This document shows positions 34,913 through 46,484 of a DNA stretch of 64,000 bases, piece after piece. A program made the translations under genes and the position numbers. The notes beneath the pieces were generated by a model, which was not told the DNA's origin, did not search any database, and was given only the letters and a program-made list of their open reading frames with translations. Numbering within the stretch: position 1 is the first letter of the stretch; every line of letters begins with the position of its first letter. Origin of the DNA: Macrosoma leucophasiata (Eukaryota; Arthropoda; Insecta; Lepidoptera; Hedylidae). The stretch is taken from NCBI GenBank assembly GCA_036365455.1, contig JAWQUS010000007.1:20414001-20478000 (forward strand). Direction: 5' to 3'.

Positions 34913-36361
34913 ACTTACGAACAGAACCAAATTCAAATGCTCTCTAATTTTATCAGTATATTTTTACTATCGCCAATAGTCGATATTTAATAAGATAACG
35001 CTTATCACAAGTAGATGTATTATTTTCCGTTATGGTTTGCTTGTTTCAATATTCTGTAAGAGGATAAGTTGCATATTCTAATTGTATACTAGCATATTCA
35101 CTCAACCTTTACAATTTACTTTGTCAATCAAGTGCACAATGCCATCGGTCGCCCTTTTAACCTGTCCTTCCTCCGTTAGATAAAAATATAACGACACCTT
35201 TGTATTATAAATAAACATGCTCGTTTTAATCAATATCGGCATTAAAGTTGAGAACATCATCTGCAATGTTTCATTTTGGGAAAGCTTTGGTTAATTCTTA
35301 ATTTTAATAAAGAACTTTGTTAGTGCCTTTGCTTGATGTTAATAAGTTTCAATTATTTAAGAAAGCCGGCCAAGTGCGAGTCAGACTTGCGTGCAAAAGG
35401 TATCCTGCAATTGAGAGATTTCCTATGTTACCTAAAATAGCATAGACTGCCGGTTAGCTTTCCTGTAATCAACAGATAGAGATTTGAGATACGGGACCTT
35501 AACAGCTTTAGGCACTGTTTCTCATCCAACAAATGAGCATCTATATTAAATAAATGTTTATGTTTGTTCACGCGTGCCGAAGATATCATTATACGTTCAT
35601 TACATCATCAACTGTAGATTTACTTTGCGCTGCTGTTTTATTAATAATCATCTAGCTTCGCCCAACCGTGACTTGCCTAGCCTTTGAAGTCGCCAGATTA
35701 ATCTCGGCGTGAACTTTTTTTATTTATAACTCCCATATGTTAGATAAGTTACATCATGACCTTGCTTTTACTTGTTATTGACATTTTTATTGGCCTCAAT
35801 ATGACAATCGTCTATATCATCTTCAGTTTCGTAGTTCGAGTTCCAAAAATTGCATTGATTTTGGAACTAATGGTCTAAGATAGGCTGCAAGATCGCTACG
35901 ATCATCGAGTAATTTTACTAAAAAAAAAAAAAGGTTTTTTGTAGTTATCAAAAAGTGACCGTGACCGCACTTGGCGGCCAAGTGTACTACCGCAACCATC
36001 ACTTTTCGAGATAAACTTGTACAAAAGTATTATTATTATTATTAATATTATGTGACATAGAATAATGCACATTTTTTTAAATACAAGACGTATTATACGT
36101 CGTATTATAAAGCGAATGCTATTAATATTGAAGTAAGCAAATTTTGCTAAAATATAACTGCTATAAACCAACAACAAAATCCGATCCGACAATCGAAATC
36201 GAAAAATTGTGAATGTTAATGAAAACTGGCGCTCATTTTTTTTTTATGGCAACCTATCTAAACCTTTGATTAACTACTCAATCAACAAAATGATCTTTAG
36301 CCATATCTCGTACTGTATAGAACTATAGAGCTTTGTTGATGTGTACTCTAATACTACACTT

Positions 36362-36711
36362 ATTGTTTTATATTATTTCGCATTAACACATGCTTGTGAA
36401 ATATATTTTATTTAACGACAAATGGAAAGAAAAATTTGACTTCAGGAGAGACGCGAACTCGCGGCCTACTGGGAATCTAGTTCAGCCGCTCTTCCAATTG
36501 AGAGTTTATTATATCGGTTGCCTAACTAGCATAGTGGGCAATAGATGGCGCTGCTGCTACCATAAAGCAATGCAATAAATGTGAAGGAAAGATTTGACAA
36601 ATCGGGCAGGACTTCAGTAGCTCAATTGGAAGAGCGGCTGGACTAGATTCCCAGTAGGCCGCGAGTTCGAGTCTCGCCTGAAGTCAAATTTTTCTTTCCA
36701 TTTTTCGTTAA
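36362..36711 (-). mobile_element. tRNA-bearing retroposon T, longest inverted copy T4
   Basis: Duplicated target 'actacactt' at 36353-36361 and 36712-36720. The minus-strand 3' end is '...aatataaaacaat'. In this copy the non-inverted half extends through most of the tRNA-like region (36438-36503, minus strand, missing only its first stem strand), while the inverted half carries a complete one (36610-36685, plus strand). It is thus a head-to-head pair of tRNA-like segments. The outer arms share 'taacga'/'tcgtta', unlike the other copies. Confidence 0.9.
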
Positions 36712-37849
36712 ACTACACTTATTACATAGTCATGTCTAGAGGTTATTCGGTGTGAGTCATGCATCTCGCAACCAGGGCCTGTATTTACGATAGCCGACGG
36801 AAACAGTGGGTTATAATTATTTTGAAGCAAGCTCTTGAACACTTCGTTGCTAATTTGCTGTTAGGTTAATTAATTCTGAATGGAAGACATTAGTCTTTTG
36901 TTGTAGATATACGTGATGGCTTTGTACTCGATTAGTTTTAGCTGACGCGTGGATTTTATGCTCGATTTCACTAACGAGGAACAAAGTGAAGCCTAATTAA
37001 ATTACACCCCATGTAAGTCTGTCTAGACAGTTCAAATACAGACGGCTGTTGAATGGCTTGCCTGGAAATTGCAGTTTGGCCGCAGTTTTTTGTATAGTTG
37101 ATAATACTGCATCAAAAAAGCCAACTGAGTTTGCCGTCTCCCTATTACAAAGTCAATAAAACTACGGGAAATATGAGCAGACTGTGCAATCATGTTTACT
37201 GTTTAAAAACTGCGCCCAAACTATAATTTTGTAGTTTCAGGGCTATCTTCCATTTCATTATTGTTTTTCACTAGATTTCTCGTAAACAGAATCTTTAAAC
37301 TGGTATGTACCTAACTTGAGATGAGTTCTGAAAAATGTGTTATTAAATCGCCTAATATAGGAAGTTCAGACTTCTGAGGCCGGAGATCTTAATCTATCAT
37401 TTACTGGTAACATCATAGCATTTAACACTGCCATTTACACTATACCTTACCTGATATATATTGAATAACGTAGTTCATTTATTATTGGCTGTAAAAAGTC
37501 ATTTAATAAAAAAATGTGTACTTTATACTAGTGGTTGATGTACTAGGATGTCATTGTATTGCTCTGTTCTTCCAACACAGAACTGTCTACTGCAGATTTA
37601 AAATTAAGTGTAGCTTGAAATTGAAAACTACCCCTTTATACCCACCTCACATGAATCAACTAACATCTTCGATACTTTTAATTACTTCCTGCTTAAGGCT
37701 TTCGTTGCATGTAGGTAGGTAGTTGAAGCCATTCCCATTGTTCGCAGCCCTGCTCATTATCACTTAGACTTCCTTTTGTAGTCGCCAAGACAGTCACCGC
37801 GCGAGCAAAGCCTCCGGCTTTTATATCAGGCGGTTTGTTGATGAGCTCT

Positions 37850-37879
37850 TTTTCTTCTATGCCATCGCATAGAAGAAAA
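37850..37879. repeat. 13-bp-arm hairpin
   Basis: 'ttttcttctatgc', 4-base loop, 'gcatagaagaaaa'. Confidence 0.9.
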
Positions 37880-38134
37880 TCGTTGTGTACATTGTAAGGT
37901 ATTCTGTTATCACAGCTTTTCTTGCATGTGGACGCTTGTGTACCTGTGTTCTTTTGTTTACGACGTTTTTTACGTTACATGGCTAAAGTAACTTTTTCAT
38001 TATACATACATATAATTAAGTGATTTTTGATGATACCTACTCTGCAATGAAGGTTTCAATTTAGAAGCGTTGTTATATTTTGTTATGTGTACTTTGATGG
38101 TAGCTGGTTACTGAAAATATATTCATGTACCTAC

Positions 38135-38392
38135 TGGGTGATTTTTGAAACACGTTCATAATTAAGGGACATTTCACTCATCATTATGAACAGCTTTTAC
38201 TATGAGACCAGTCCTGCAATCATGAAATGAAAAATCAGCTGCTCCATAGAAAATGTGAATCGTATGCCAGCAAAATGTATGGAACGGCTGGTTTTTATCT
38301 CGCAATTTCAGGATAAGCCGCATAGTAAAAGCGGTTTATAATGATCAGTTGAATGACCCCTTTAAATTATGAACCAGTCTCAAAAATCGCCT
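38135..38392. mobile_element. Hairpin MITE of about 260 bp
   Basis: Imperfect inverted repeats of about 55 bases: 'gggtgatttttgaaac', 'gttcataattaagg' and 'gcttttactatg' on the left return inverted on the right as 'catagtaaaagc', 'tttaaattatgaac' and 'gtctcaaaaatcgcc'. The inner part is similar to 2836-2880. No ORF. Confidence 0.75.
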
Positions 38393-39127
38393 AGTATACT
38401 GCTAAAAAGTAAAGTTGTCAAAATCCCAATGTCTTGAGATTCCGAGGCCTACATTTCTAAGTTTGGGAAAAAGAATTGATGAAGAATATATGAAGCTCCT
38501 ATACTGAGTGGAGAATGGAGATACACGAAAAGCTTTCATAAATTAGGTCGATTACAAATTTCAGCTAACTTTCATGTTTCCCTTGGTTTCGATGACGCTC
38601 TAGGGAATAAAACTCCATTAAGGTTGTCCTAATTTTATTATATGGTGTATTAAAACATAATAATGCCCTTATTTCCCACAAGGGTAGACAGAAGTGGATG
38701 GAGAGATACATGTACCGAACAAATTAGTAGTACATCGTAATATATTTCGTACAATTGGTCCTAGTTGCAGTGGCTTGGACCATTTAAGCTAGTGAAGCAG
38801 TATTAACGGGGACTATTCAAACCATTTTCATATTTATAAAAGAGCTTCAACTCTTCAGTCAATTTATTCCCAATAATTGTATTATGTTCTTGAGCTTCGA
38901 GAGGACGTTCATAAACCGTACTATGATTTTACTTTGACTAGAGTCGAAGTTTCAACGCTTGTTTTGTTTCAGTCATGTGAAATTATGATTTTACATAACT
39001 TAACATTTTTTTTTATTTGAAAAGATTTGTTTCCCCAAGTTAAACACTGTAAAAGTTTTGACATGTCTGTCAAATAAAATTAGTATTGAAAGTCAGACTA
39101 AAATTTTAAAAAATACGCTTACACTGA

Positions 39128-39285
39128 CCCTACCTGAAACCTGTGTCGTAGGTGGCGTTGTACAGTTGTACACACACAATACGTACAAAAACACCCAGAC
39201 CCGAAACAAAAAACGTAGGCCATACAAATATTTGAACCCGTGTTCCTTGGCTCAAACGGTTGTCACACACCGCTGGACCAACTAG
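39128..39285 (-). mobile_element. SINE with tRNA-like promoter boxes (copy 2)
   Basis: Read on the minus strand: 'ttggtccagcggtgtgtgac' (box A), 'aaggaacacgggttcaaata' (box B), 'tgtatggcctacg', a TG-rich body and 'acgacacaggtt'. This is the best-preserved head of this family in the window. Confidence 0.65.
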
Positions 39286-39589
39286 CTATTCCAAGTACAT
39301 AAAGTGGTAGTGCTATCTGTGAATCTCGCGTATCATTTAGGGAGAGACAATCGTTTACTCGGTCAAATGCCTCAAAATGGTCTTGAAACCAGTTTATATT
39401 CTTGTTTCGTTGCCTGACACATATTTCGTGAGTTGAAATCGTATTGCATACGCATTTTGGACTGGTAAACAGGAGTAAATTGTATTTATTGAGCGTTTTT
39501 AGTAGTTTTTCATACCCATTAACAATTTAGCGGCAATGAAGAAAGTAACTTAGTAGTTATAATCTTCATCGTAGCACAACCGCGCCATA

Positions 39590-40050
39590 CCTACTTATAT
39601 TGCCCTTAAAAACCGCAATACGATAGTGTTGGACACTTCCTACCATTTGACGGTATGTAATGTAATACGTCCTGTTACTGAAACTAACACGATGTAAAAT
39701 ATTGGAACCGAAGGGCTGTGGATTTTGACCCACTTTTGACTGTCAAGAGGCAAGATATACACTGAATTATTGCCCGTCGGACTAGACAAACACGATGTAG
39801 TCACAGGATCAGGAATGTTGGGTGTGTCGTGTAGCGTAGGTGTAACGTTTGATTTGTGGCCAATCAAAGTTGTGTGTCAACACTTTCACCGTTGACCTGA
39901 TTTCCGGGTACCGATAAATGGGAATCTAATAGTGAAATATAGATGCATTTGTATATGTGGCTGTTAGAGTTTTAGTAACGCAACTCGAAGGGCGTAGGTA
40001 TCATCGCATTACCAAATAACCTGCCGCCAAATGGTAATGAAGCGGTAATT
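39590..40050. repeat. Two family A head fragments
   Basis: 39590-39664 (minus; 'caatacgatagtgttggac', 'taccatttgacgg') and 39966-40045 (plus; 'gggcgtaggtatcatcgcat', 'ctgccgccaaatggtaatg'). Nothing recognisable lies between them. Confidence 0.5.
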
Positions 40051-40079
40051 GACTTTAACGCGCGTCTTTTGTCTGAAGC

Positions 40080-40285
40080 GCGCATGGCCCCGCAGCTGGT
40101 GTAGATCATGAGCGATCTACTCGGTTAAGCATTACAGGCGCGGTCGGATGTGTGACGGGTGACCGCTAGTGGCAAATTAAAATGCGCGTTTCCGTGCTTC
40201 GGAGTGCACGTTTAGCCGTCGGTCCCGGTTGCTATCGATAGATAGCAGTCGTTAAACCTTGTCGGAGGCCTTATGGGCAGTATTC
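40080..40285 (+). mobile_element. RTE-like LINE 3' end, 3'-incomplete
   Basis: 'gtgtagatcatgagcgatct', 'ggtgaccgctagtggcaaa' and 'gccgtcggtcccggttgct' match 680-890; the copy stops after 'ggaggccttatgggcag'. Confidence 0.7.
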
Positions 40286-40931
40286 CCTTACCATCCATGA
40301 TATTTAACTGGGATGATTCGTGGCTTTGTGTTTGCTAAATTATTTTAAAATAGTATCCTTTTTTTCTGAGAGAATTGAAATAGAATTAAATATCTTCTCT
40401 GTGAAGATTATCGTGTAAATTTTTAAATGTCTAAAGAGCTAACATACTTAAAAAATACCCATTACTCAGCAACTGTCTGAAAATGGTAGATCTTAATGAA
40501 AAAAACTGTTACATTTAAATAATACCTTAGGGTTGGCAAAATTTTCTTCCTTATATAGTAAAGAAATATATAGCCTAAGTACATAGGTATTATATTCTTG
40601 TGTATTTCATAACTACATTATTTAAGTACGCTCTCTGGCAAGCTTAGATACACAGTAGCTAACTAAATAAGTGTACCTATTCTTGAATCATTAGTATGTT
40701 TGGACTGTCATCCAATCACATTCGGGTTTGTGTTACGATATTTATATAACCCAGAAAAGTCTTATCGTCAATAACAGGGTCTGTGCAGTACTTTATTGCT
40801 TGTAAAATTAATCGTGAACGACCTAATAAGATATTGGCTTGATTAAAAGAACCATGTTTTTTCGGCGTACAACACTAAATACGGGTATAAAATGGAAGTG
40901 TGCCTAATAATTATTCGGAGACCCCATCGCC

Positions 40932-40959
40932 ACTAGTGGAAGAGTACTCTTCCGCTAGT
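40932..40959. repeat. 28-bp near-perfect palindrome
   Basis: 'actagtggaagagt' followed directly by 'actcttccgctagt' (one mismatch). Confidence 0.9.
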
Positions 40960-40971
40960 ACTATAGTATTT

Positions 40972-41260
40972 ACTGGTAGAGTTCCAAGTGTGTGAGCTCT
41001 AGGGCGTAGGCACCACCGCATTACCTAACTAATCTGCCGCTCAATGGTAGTGTTCGGCGCTATCGTGTTCCGGTTGGATGGCAATGTATGGCCTCGTAAT
41101 AACTAAGTAGGTATCACAGAGACATGACACCTTAGATCTCAGGGGTGTCAACTCATCTGCATTTTGACCTCTGGTTTTTATGTCTATAGGCAGCAGTCAT
41201 CACTTATCATCAATGAGAGCTGCATGCTTAATTTCCACCTTCCTTCCTTAAAACAAAAAT
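40972..41260 (+). mobile_element. Repeat family A, near full length
   Basis: 'tactggtagagttccaag' to 'gcatgcttaatttccacctt' and an A-rich end. A tail-only fragment follows at 41745-41790. Confidence 0.75.
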
Positions 41261-41579
41261 GCGGTCTGACATCCGAACAATGGCGGTCAAACGATTTCGA
41301 CAGTGCTGTACGCGGTCATAGTTACCTACTACAATAGTGCAGGGATGGCAGCAGCGTCCTGCGATATAACTACTGCCACTGCGATCGTAAATCCCCATGC
41401 CAAGCGCGGCGATTCTGGCATATTTTCCCATCGGCGGATGAGCAAAAGGATGCAGCCTTGTTGGACGCTTTTCTCATCTACATGAAAAAAAGGAACAACA
41501 ACAACCTGGCGACGCATCTACATTGAAATTTCTGGTTTATAATAATAATTTAGTTTATAACTTTATTCTCAATGCACCA

Positions 41580-41700
41580 ACATATTTTTTTCTTTCTCAA
41601 CACAACCCCAAGGTTGACTGGTCGAGAATGCTTCATAGCATTAAGTCCGCCTCATGTACTTGTAAGTGCAAGAAAGTTTAAATAAATAATAAATAAATAT
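41580..41700 (+). mobile_element. LINE 3' untranslated end
   Basis: 'aaggttgactggtcgagaat', 'gcattaagtccgcctcatg' and a (TAAA)n tail correspond to 52080-52205, the 3' end of a non-LTR element (consensus 'ggttgcctggaagaga...ataagaccgcc'). Confidence 0.6.
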
Positions 41701-41986
41701 CTAGGTAAGTAGGTGTTGTAATGCTGTGGTATTATTACTCGCCATAAATTTGGTCCTGTATACTTGTTTGCCACTTCATGCTAAAACAAAAAAAAAGTTA
41801 AAGCTTCAGAAAAATGTAATTATGGTGAACTCGGTAAACCTGGTTGTACCGTACTGGTCTTGTTTCTCAAGTAGTTTGAAGAGCTTGTTTGTGGGACAAG
41901 ATTCCCGATGCGGATGCCTCATCCGCATGAGCATGCGCATCTTGAGCCTTCCAGTTTATTTTACCGTATATAAGTGTTAAGACTAG

Positions 41987-42245
41987 CTTTTTTATGTCCA
42001 TGAAGTGGCAAACAAGCATACAGTTCCCGTTGATGGCAAGTGAATACCCTGTAAACATCTACATAAAATCCAGTGATTTCAATGTAGATGCGTTGCCATT
42101 CATGAGGTCTACGTTGTTGTGCCTCTGTACCGGAAATAACAGGGCGGTGCATTACCACATTTACCACCTAACTGACTGGAATACGATAAGGCAGAACATT
42201 TCTATTTAGCGGTAAGTAGATAAGATAATGCGGGGGTGCCTACGG
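41987..42245 (-). mobile_element. Repeat family A, nearly complete
   Basis: 'tgaagtggcaaacaagcata' to 'gcgggggtgcctacgg'; the head beyond this is lost. Confidence 0.75.
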
Positions 42246-42439
42246 TTTCTTGTAACATACATAATCGTGGTGGAATCGATTCGCTGTCTTGCTTTAGCCG
42301 ATGCGTGCGGTCTATGTTAGAGAAAGACTGGAAATCGATTCAATTACTAGCATATCACGAGATTTTGTTCGTGTATCTTCGACTGTGCGTTGTCTGTCAG
42401 CCACTCTATTACTCAATCAATCTGTCCATCACTCAGTGA

Positions 42440-42880
42440 GTAACGGACGAGTTCAAGGCGTACATAAGGCGTCCATAACACACTCATGCCAGCGTCATGC
42501 AAATCCATCAGTCATCGATGATGGTTGACTGATGGTTGCTGAATAGAATAATTTAACATATTACATTGGCATTATACGGCAGGTTTTTCGTCAATCACAG
42601 CCGTGACTGTGGTTAATCTGACAGAAAAACCTATCGTCAAATGGAGGCCCTGCACACTCATGTCAGTGTCATTCAATTTCATCAGACATGAATGATGGTT
42701 TACTGATGGTTGCTGAATAGAATAGAATAATTAAACATTTTAAAATCTTCACGCAATCATCAGTCAACGCTTTACATTGGCATTATACGGTAGGTGTTCC
42801 GTCAACACAGCAGCCGTGACTGTGATTGACGGAACACCTATAGCTAAACTGACAGCAAAACCTATCGGCTAATGTAGGTA
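42440..42880. repeat. Tandem duplicated hairpin unit
   Basis: A block ('cactcatg', 'tgatggttgctgaatagaat', 'ttacattggcattatacgg', hairpin) occurs twice, at about 42476-42645 and 42655-42880. The second hairpin has perfect arms 'taggtgttccgtcaa' (42791-42805) and 'ttgacggaacaccta' (42826-42840) with a nested 'cacag'/'ctgtg' pair. The first is similar but imperfect (42585-42635). Confidence 0.85.
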
Positions 42881-42947
42881 GGTACCTACTACAATATTGA
42901 TGTGCAATTTTTTATGAACATTAATGTGATTATTTATATACTAACCA

Positions 42948-43160
42948 GCTGACCCGGCAAACTTCGTATTGCCTCAGAATCAAATAATGTGTCAAAGGTT
43001 TGATTGATATATACGGACTATTTGTATGGGAAAATAAAATTGTGGTTTTTACTGTTTCCCTAAAATAAATATAACCAAAATTAGCCAAATCGGTCCAGCC
43101 GTTCTCGAGTTGTAGCGAGACTAACGAACAGCAATAGATTTTTATATATATAAATAAAAC
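42948..43160 (+). repeat. Dispersed repeat G (gctgacccggcaaacttcg type)
   Basis: 'cagctgacccggcaaacttc', 'aaataatgtgtcaaaggttt', 'gtccagccgttctcgagttg', 'cgagactaacgaacagcaat' and a 'tttttatatata' end. Other copies: 56871-57163 (plus) and 62686-62945 (minus). Common in Lepidoptera. Confidence 0.85.
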
Positions 43161-43499
43161 ATTGCAATATCAATTAGGTAAGCTGAAAAGGTTAAAAAAT
43201 GTTCTTTGTATAGGACAAGATAAATAAATATTCATAGGAATACATTAATATTGGCATCGATCACAAGACGACGTCGCAGCCCGCAGCACAATGAACCCGT
43301 TTCGCCTGTCTAGTTTACTGCGAGTAATTCGAAATAACATGACTAACGCCTTTATTTCAACGAGGAGGTGGGTAGAGATGCATTGCATACAAATTAAAAC
43401 CACTTGTTACCCATTCTTAACTATGTTTCAAACCCAGCACTGGTACTTTTTTTACCCGCCTTTGGTTAATGTACGAGGAAAGACAATTCTTACTAAAAT

Positions 43500-43567
43500 A
43501 ACTGGCAAATATCGAGCATATGTTTGCACTACCGGGCGTGCAATCATATGCTCGATATTTGCCAGTT
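43500..43567. repeat. 23-bp perfect hairpin with nested stem
   Basis: Arms 43500-43522 and 43545-43567 are exact reverse complements ('aactggcaaatatcgagc...'); inside, 'ttgcac' and 'gtgcaa' pair again, leaving an 8-base loop. The shape resembles a pre-miRNA, but the pairing is more perfect than most. Confidence 0.95.
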
Positions 43568-43599
43568 TATCACTACACATGTGATTAATTACTTATAGG

Positions 43600-45136
43600 G
43601 CGAACTTGTTTGGGTACTCTGAGCATCGTTCAAAGTCTGTCCTACTCTCTGCAGTGACAATCAGGGGGTAGGAGAGGTCGACCTTCCCCCAATCTTTAGC
43701 ACATTAAAATTCATCCAAAAAATTCTAATCTAAATCACAATTATTGCAAGCCATGATACCTACCTCTCAAATCATTGTCTGGAACAGCGCCTTCTTTGCT
43801 TGTGCGCCTTCGCCGATTCTGTGCTACTGTGAATGGATTAATAAATGGAAAAAAATAAGACTTAAATTGCTTTCTGTTCCGATTTAAAAAGTGAAACTCC
43901 TGGATCAACACGGGTAATTAACATTTGTCCAAAGTTACACCGCATGTCACTCTAAGATAACGGTGAAAATTCAATAATGGTTTCATTAAATAGATAGTTT
44001 TTATTTATTAGATCCGCAACAGCGTTGTGGCCACACAAACCGACAAGCCGAAAAATAAAATCAAAGCTAATTCTGGCACGATATTAGTTTAACTTGTGGT
44101 CACGTCTCGTAATATAATCTTACCGCTAACCCCACCGGCTGTTTTTGCTCGTTTTTGAATAAACTGGAGCGAATAACAAATAATAGGTACATATTTATAA
44201 AACTAATAAACGAAACGCTAATTTGGAAATACTGAGTTAAGATGAAAGGAACCTTAGAATCCTTGGCTTATATTTATCACCGCACACATTCTAAGATTTG
44301 AGAAAGTGGTGAATCTGTTCGGTGTCTGTATGGAGTTACTGTCAATAATTAGAGTTCTTGTATAATGTGCGCATCATTTTCGTGTAATGCCTGTGCCTAT
44401 TAATTTAATCGAAACTATCGCTTTTAAAGTCATTCATGGTTTCATAGCATTATGGAACTTAATTTTAAACTGTAACATAAAAACGAATCATAAAGGTAAT
44501 ATTTTTAAAACAGTTGACGCTACTAATAATAACTTATATTCAAAATTATCTTTGTTTAGTAGTGTAAATTTCTGCAAATCGTGCAAAAAAGGGGAATTTA
44601 TAGTTAAGTATTCAATACGTAAATAACAGTGTCACGGCGTTATCTGCCTGCTAAACTTGGCAGATTCCTTGGAAATTACTGATTAGAACCTGTTCAAGCG
44701 GAAGTATTACGAGTGTATGTTCTTAAGAACGGCTACGCATTTTCTTATAGGTATGTTGATATTGAAAATATTGTTAAAATCACAAAGATCTCTGATATTT
44801 TGTGCAGCACATTTTTTTTTTAGGACAATATCCGACGTCCTGACAAATATCCTTAATATCGCACTTGCGTCGGTCAAAACTATAGTATTTAATTTTACTA
44901 ACGTAAAATTAATCAAGATCTAGCTCTTGCACTTTAGTATTTTTATTGCACTAAATCATGCGCTATTTTCATGGCTTGCCATAACTTACACCATTAAAGC
45001 GCGTCATTTATGACCAGGAATGTTTCTGCCATCTTAGTTGCCTCCCTTCAGTCTATTATAGAATAACGATTCCACTATAATTCACGCTCTTCAACAAATA
45101 ACTATTCTTTCCTAAAAATATGTTTCTTTGTTTCAG
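43600..45136. other. Intron sequence without recognised features
   Basis: AT-rich sequence up to the Lrch exon 2 acceptor. I see no gene, hairpin or named repeat. The ORF at 44387-44626 has no recognisable motif. Confidence 0.5.
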
Positions 45137-45281
45137 ATTTATCAAAAAATCGGTTTAGTGAAGTGCCTGATGAAGTGACCACGTATATTTATTTAGAAAA
45201 GTTATTGCTGTCACAAAATATATTAAGAAGCGTTCCAGATGCCGTTGGAGGTCTACAGTCACTTACTTATTTAGATCTGAG
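45137..45281 (+). CDS. Lrch: Lrch, second coding exon (first leucine-rich repeats)
   Basis: Entered through 'tttctttgtttcag' and left through a consensus donor (gtgagt at 45282). With the last base of exon 1 it encodes DLSKNRFSEVPDEVTTYIYL and LLLSQNILRSVPDAVGGLQS, then LTYLDL: two classic LRRs of the LxxNxLxxVP type. Position and wording match the LRCH order 'ADLSRNRLSEIP...L..NLYQNCIRYIPEAI.NLQALTFLNIS'. The exon is 145 bases and ends with two bases of a codon, so the next exon must start in phase 2. No candidate next exon was found up to 64000, and a second long intron is inferred. Confidence 0.9.
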
Positions 45282-45567
45282 GTGAGTCATGCAAACACAT
45301 TTTCAGCTTCATTAATTTTAATGGAATGTAGGATAACATTGTTAGTAAAGTAACGTTATAATTTTGGAACGAATATGTTTGCTAAACAATCTTTCACGTC
45401 ATATTCTTCTGTATTTATGTTTTATTACCTACTGGTAGGAAATTGAGGTGACACAAATATATTGATCAGCTTCTTAATTAATTGGAAGTCGGTGTTTGAA
45501 TCAAATATTGTAAAAGGAGGTGTAAACAAAATCGGTTTTTCTATAAGCGCCTTGTTTTAATCAGGTA

Positions 45568-46109
45568 TTAACCGATTTTGCTTGCATGAAAGCTGGCATT
45601 TCGTAATACTTGCATCAAATCCATTTTAACGTTAAGTTTGAACTCATCCGGTATCCTTCTAAGATGCGGTAACAGTGACAATAGGAACAATTTATCGTGG
45701 TCTTCTATTTCGTTTTTGGTTTGAGAATCCACATTGGCGAAAACGAATTCGTCCAATGTTTTATTTGAATAGAATGATGACTTTCCCGGTATTTCTATAG
45801 TAGTGCCATCATTTGATCTAGAGTCGTCGTGATTTTCAAACGTCACGTCGACTTCCTCCTCCGAGCTGACTTCTTGCTCTCTCCTGTCCGTGAGTTTCAG
45901 TTTCTTTTTCGGTCTCCACACCCTCTTTCTCTTGCTCTGACTTCCATCGGAGTCGCTGGAAGCAGCTTCGACTTGCGGGAAACTCTGGTCCTTCAGGAGG
46001 AATTGAAGATGTTTGCTGTAAATATACGGTCTTTTCGTTCGCTGGGGATGGTTCAAAAACTTTTGAAAGCAGTCTCTCATACTTTTCCACTTTTTCTGAA
46101 GCTGGATTT
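45568..46109 (-). CDS. MADF-BESS protein, exon 2 (end of MADF domain, NLS, BESS motif)
   Basis: Follows acceptor 'gcttgtttcag' and supplies residues 63-242 of the joined protein. It opens with QLQKKWKSMRDCFQKFL, the third MADF helix with its conserved Trp70, and PYIYSKHLQFL, the end of the MADF domain. Residues about 121-135 (KRKRVWRPKKKLKL) look like a nuclear localisation signal. An acidic Ser-rich region follows, then DHDKLFLLSLLPHLRRI at 199, the start of a BESS motif used for protein-protein contacts, running to about residue 234. MADF-BESS proteins are Myb/SANT-like DNA-binding transcription regulators (Adf-1 and Dip3 types). The frame matches exon 1 exactly (split codon GAA). Confidence 0.88.
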
Positions 46110-46484
46110 CTGAAACAAGCCAAAATTTATTTTAAACTTAGCATCAAGTTTAACATTTCTTCCTATTATACGTTATATACTACTCTTGATCTGAAATATT
46201 TTGCCTCTGTGTTCGAAATGACTGGTGCATCATTCAGAGAGTTTACATTTAATAGATAAGGTAGACAAGGACAAGGAAGTAACTCAATCACTGTGAGAAA
46301 TTAATTATACAATTAAACAAAAAAAACATTATTTTCCAACAAAAAAATATAAAAAATACTTGCGGCCAATTTTTTGAAAGCCAACCTAGTGGATATATAT
46401 TCTCTAGATTATAAATATGCGTAAAAATAGGTTTGCAGCATATCTGGATGAACGAAATGATGTTGCAGTGGGATCTTATCCTAA

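Larger units (their letters stand above)
5421..45136 (+). other. Lrch: Lrch intron 1 (39.7 kb)
   Basis: Bounded by gtaagt at 5421 and a pyrimidine-rich acceptor (tttctttgtttcag) ending at 45136. It hosts a PKA catalytic-subunit paralog and a small two-exon gene on the minus strand, plus most of the repeats listed. Stretches 5440-6000, 7070-7500, 7700-8290, 8610-9420, 10100-10980, 11260-12100, 12400-12880, 15000-17880, 24270-25650, 31410-32840, 35000-36350 and 36730-37840 hold no gene or well-defined repeat that I can support. Confidence 0.9.

Noticed and set aside
44387..44626. 79-residue ORF near Lrch exon 2
   Set aside because: AT-rich, low-complexity composition and no splice sites in phase with Lrch.
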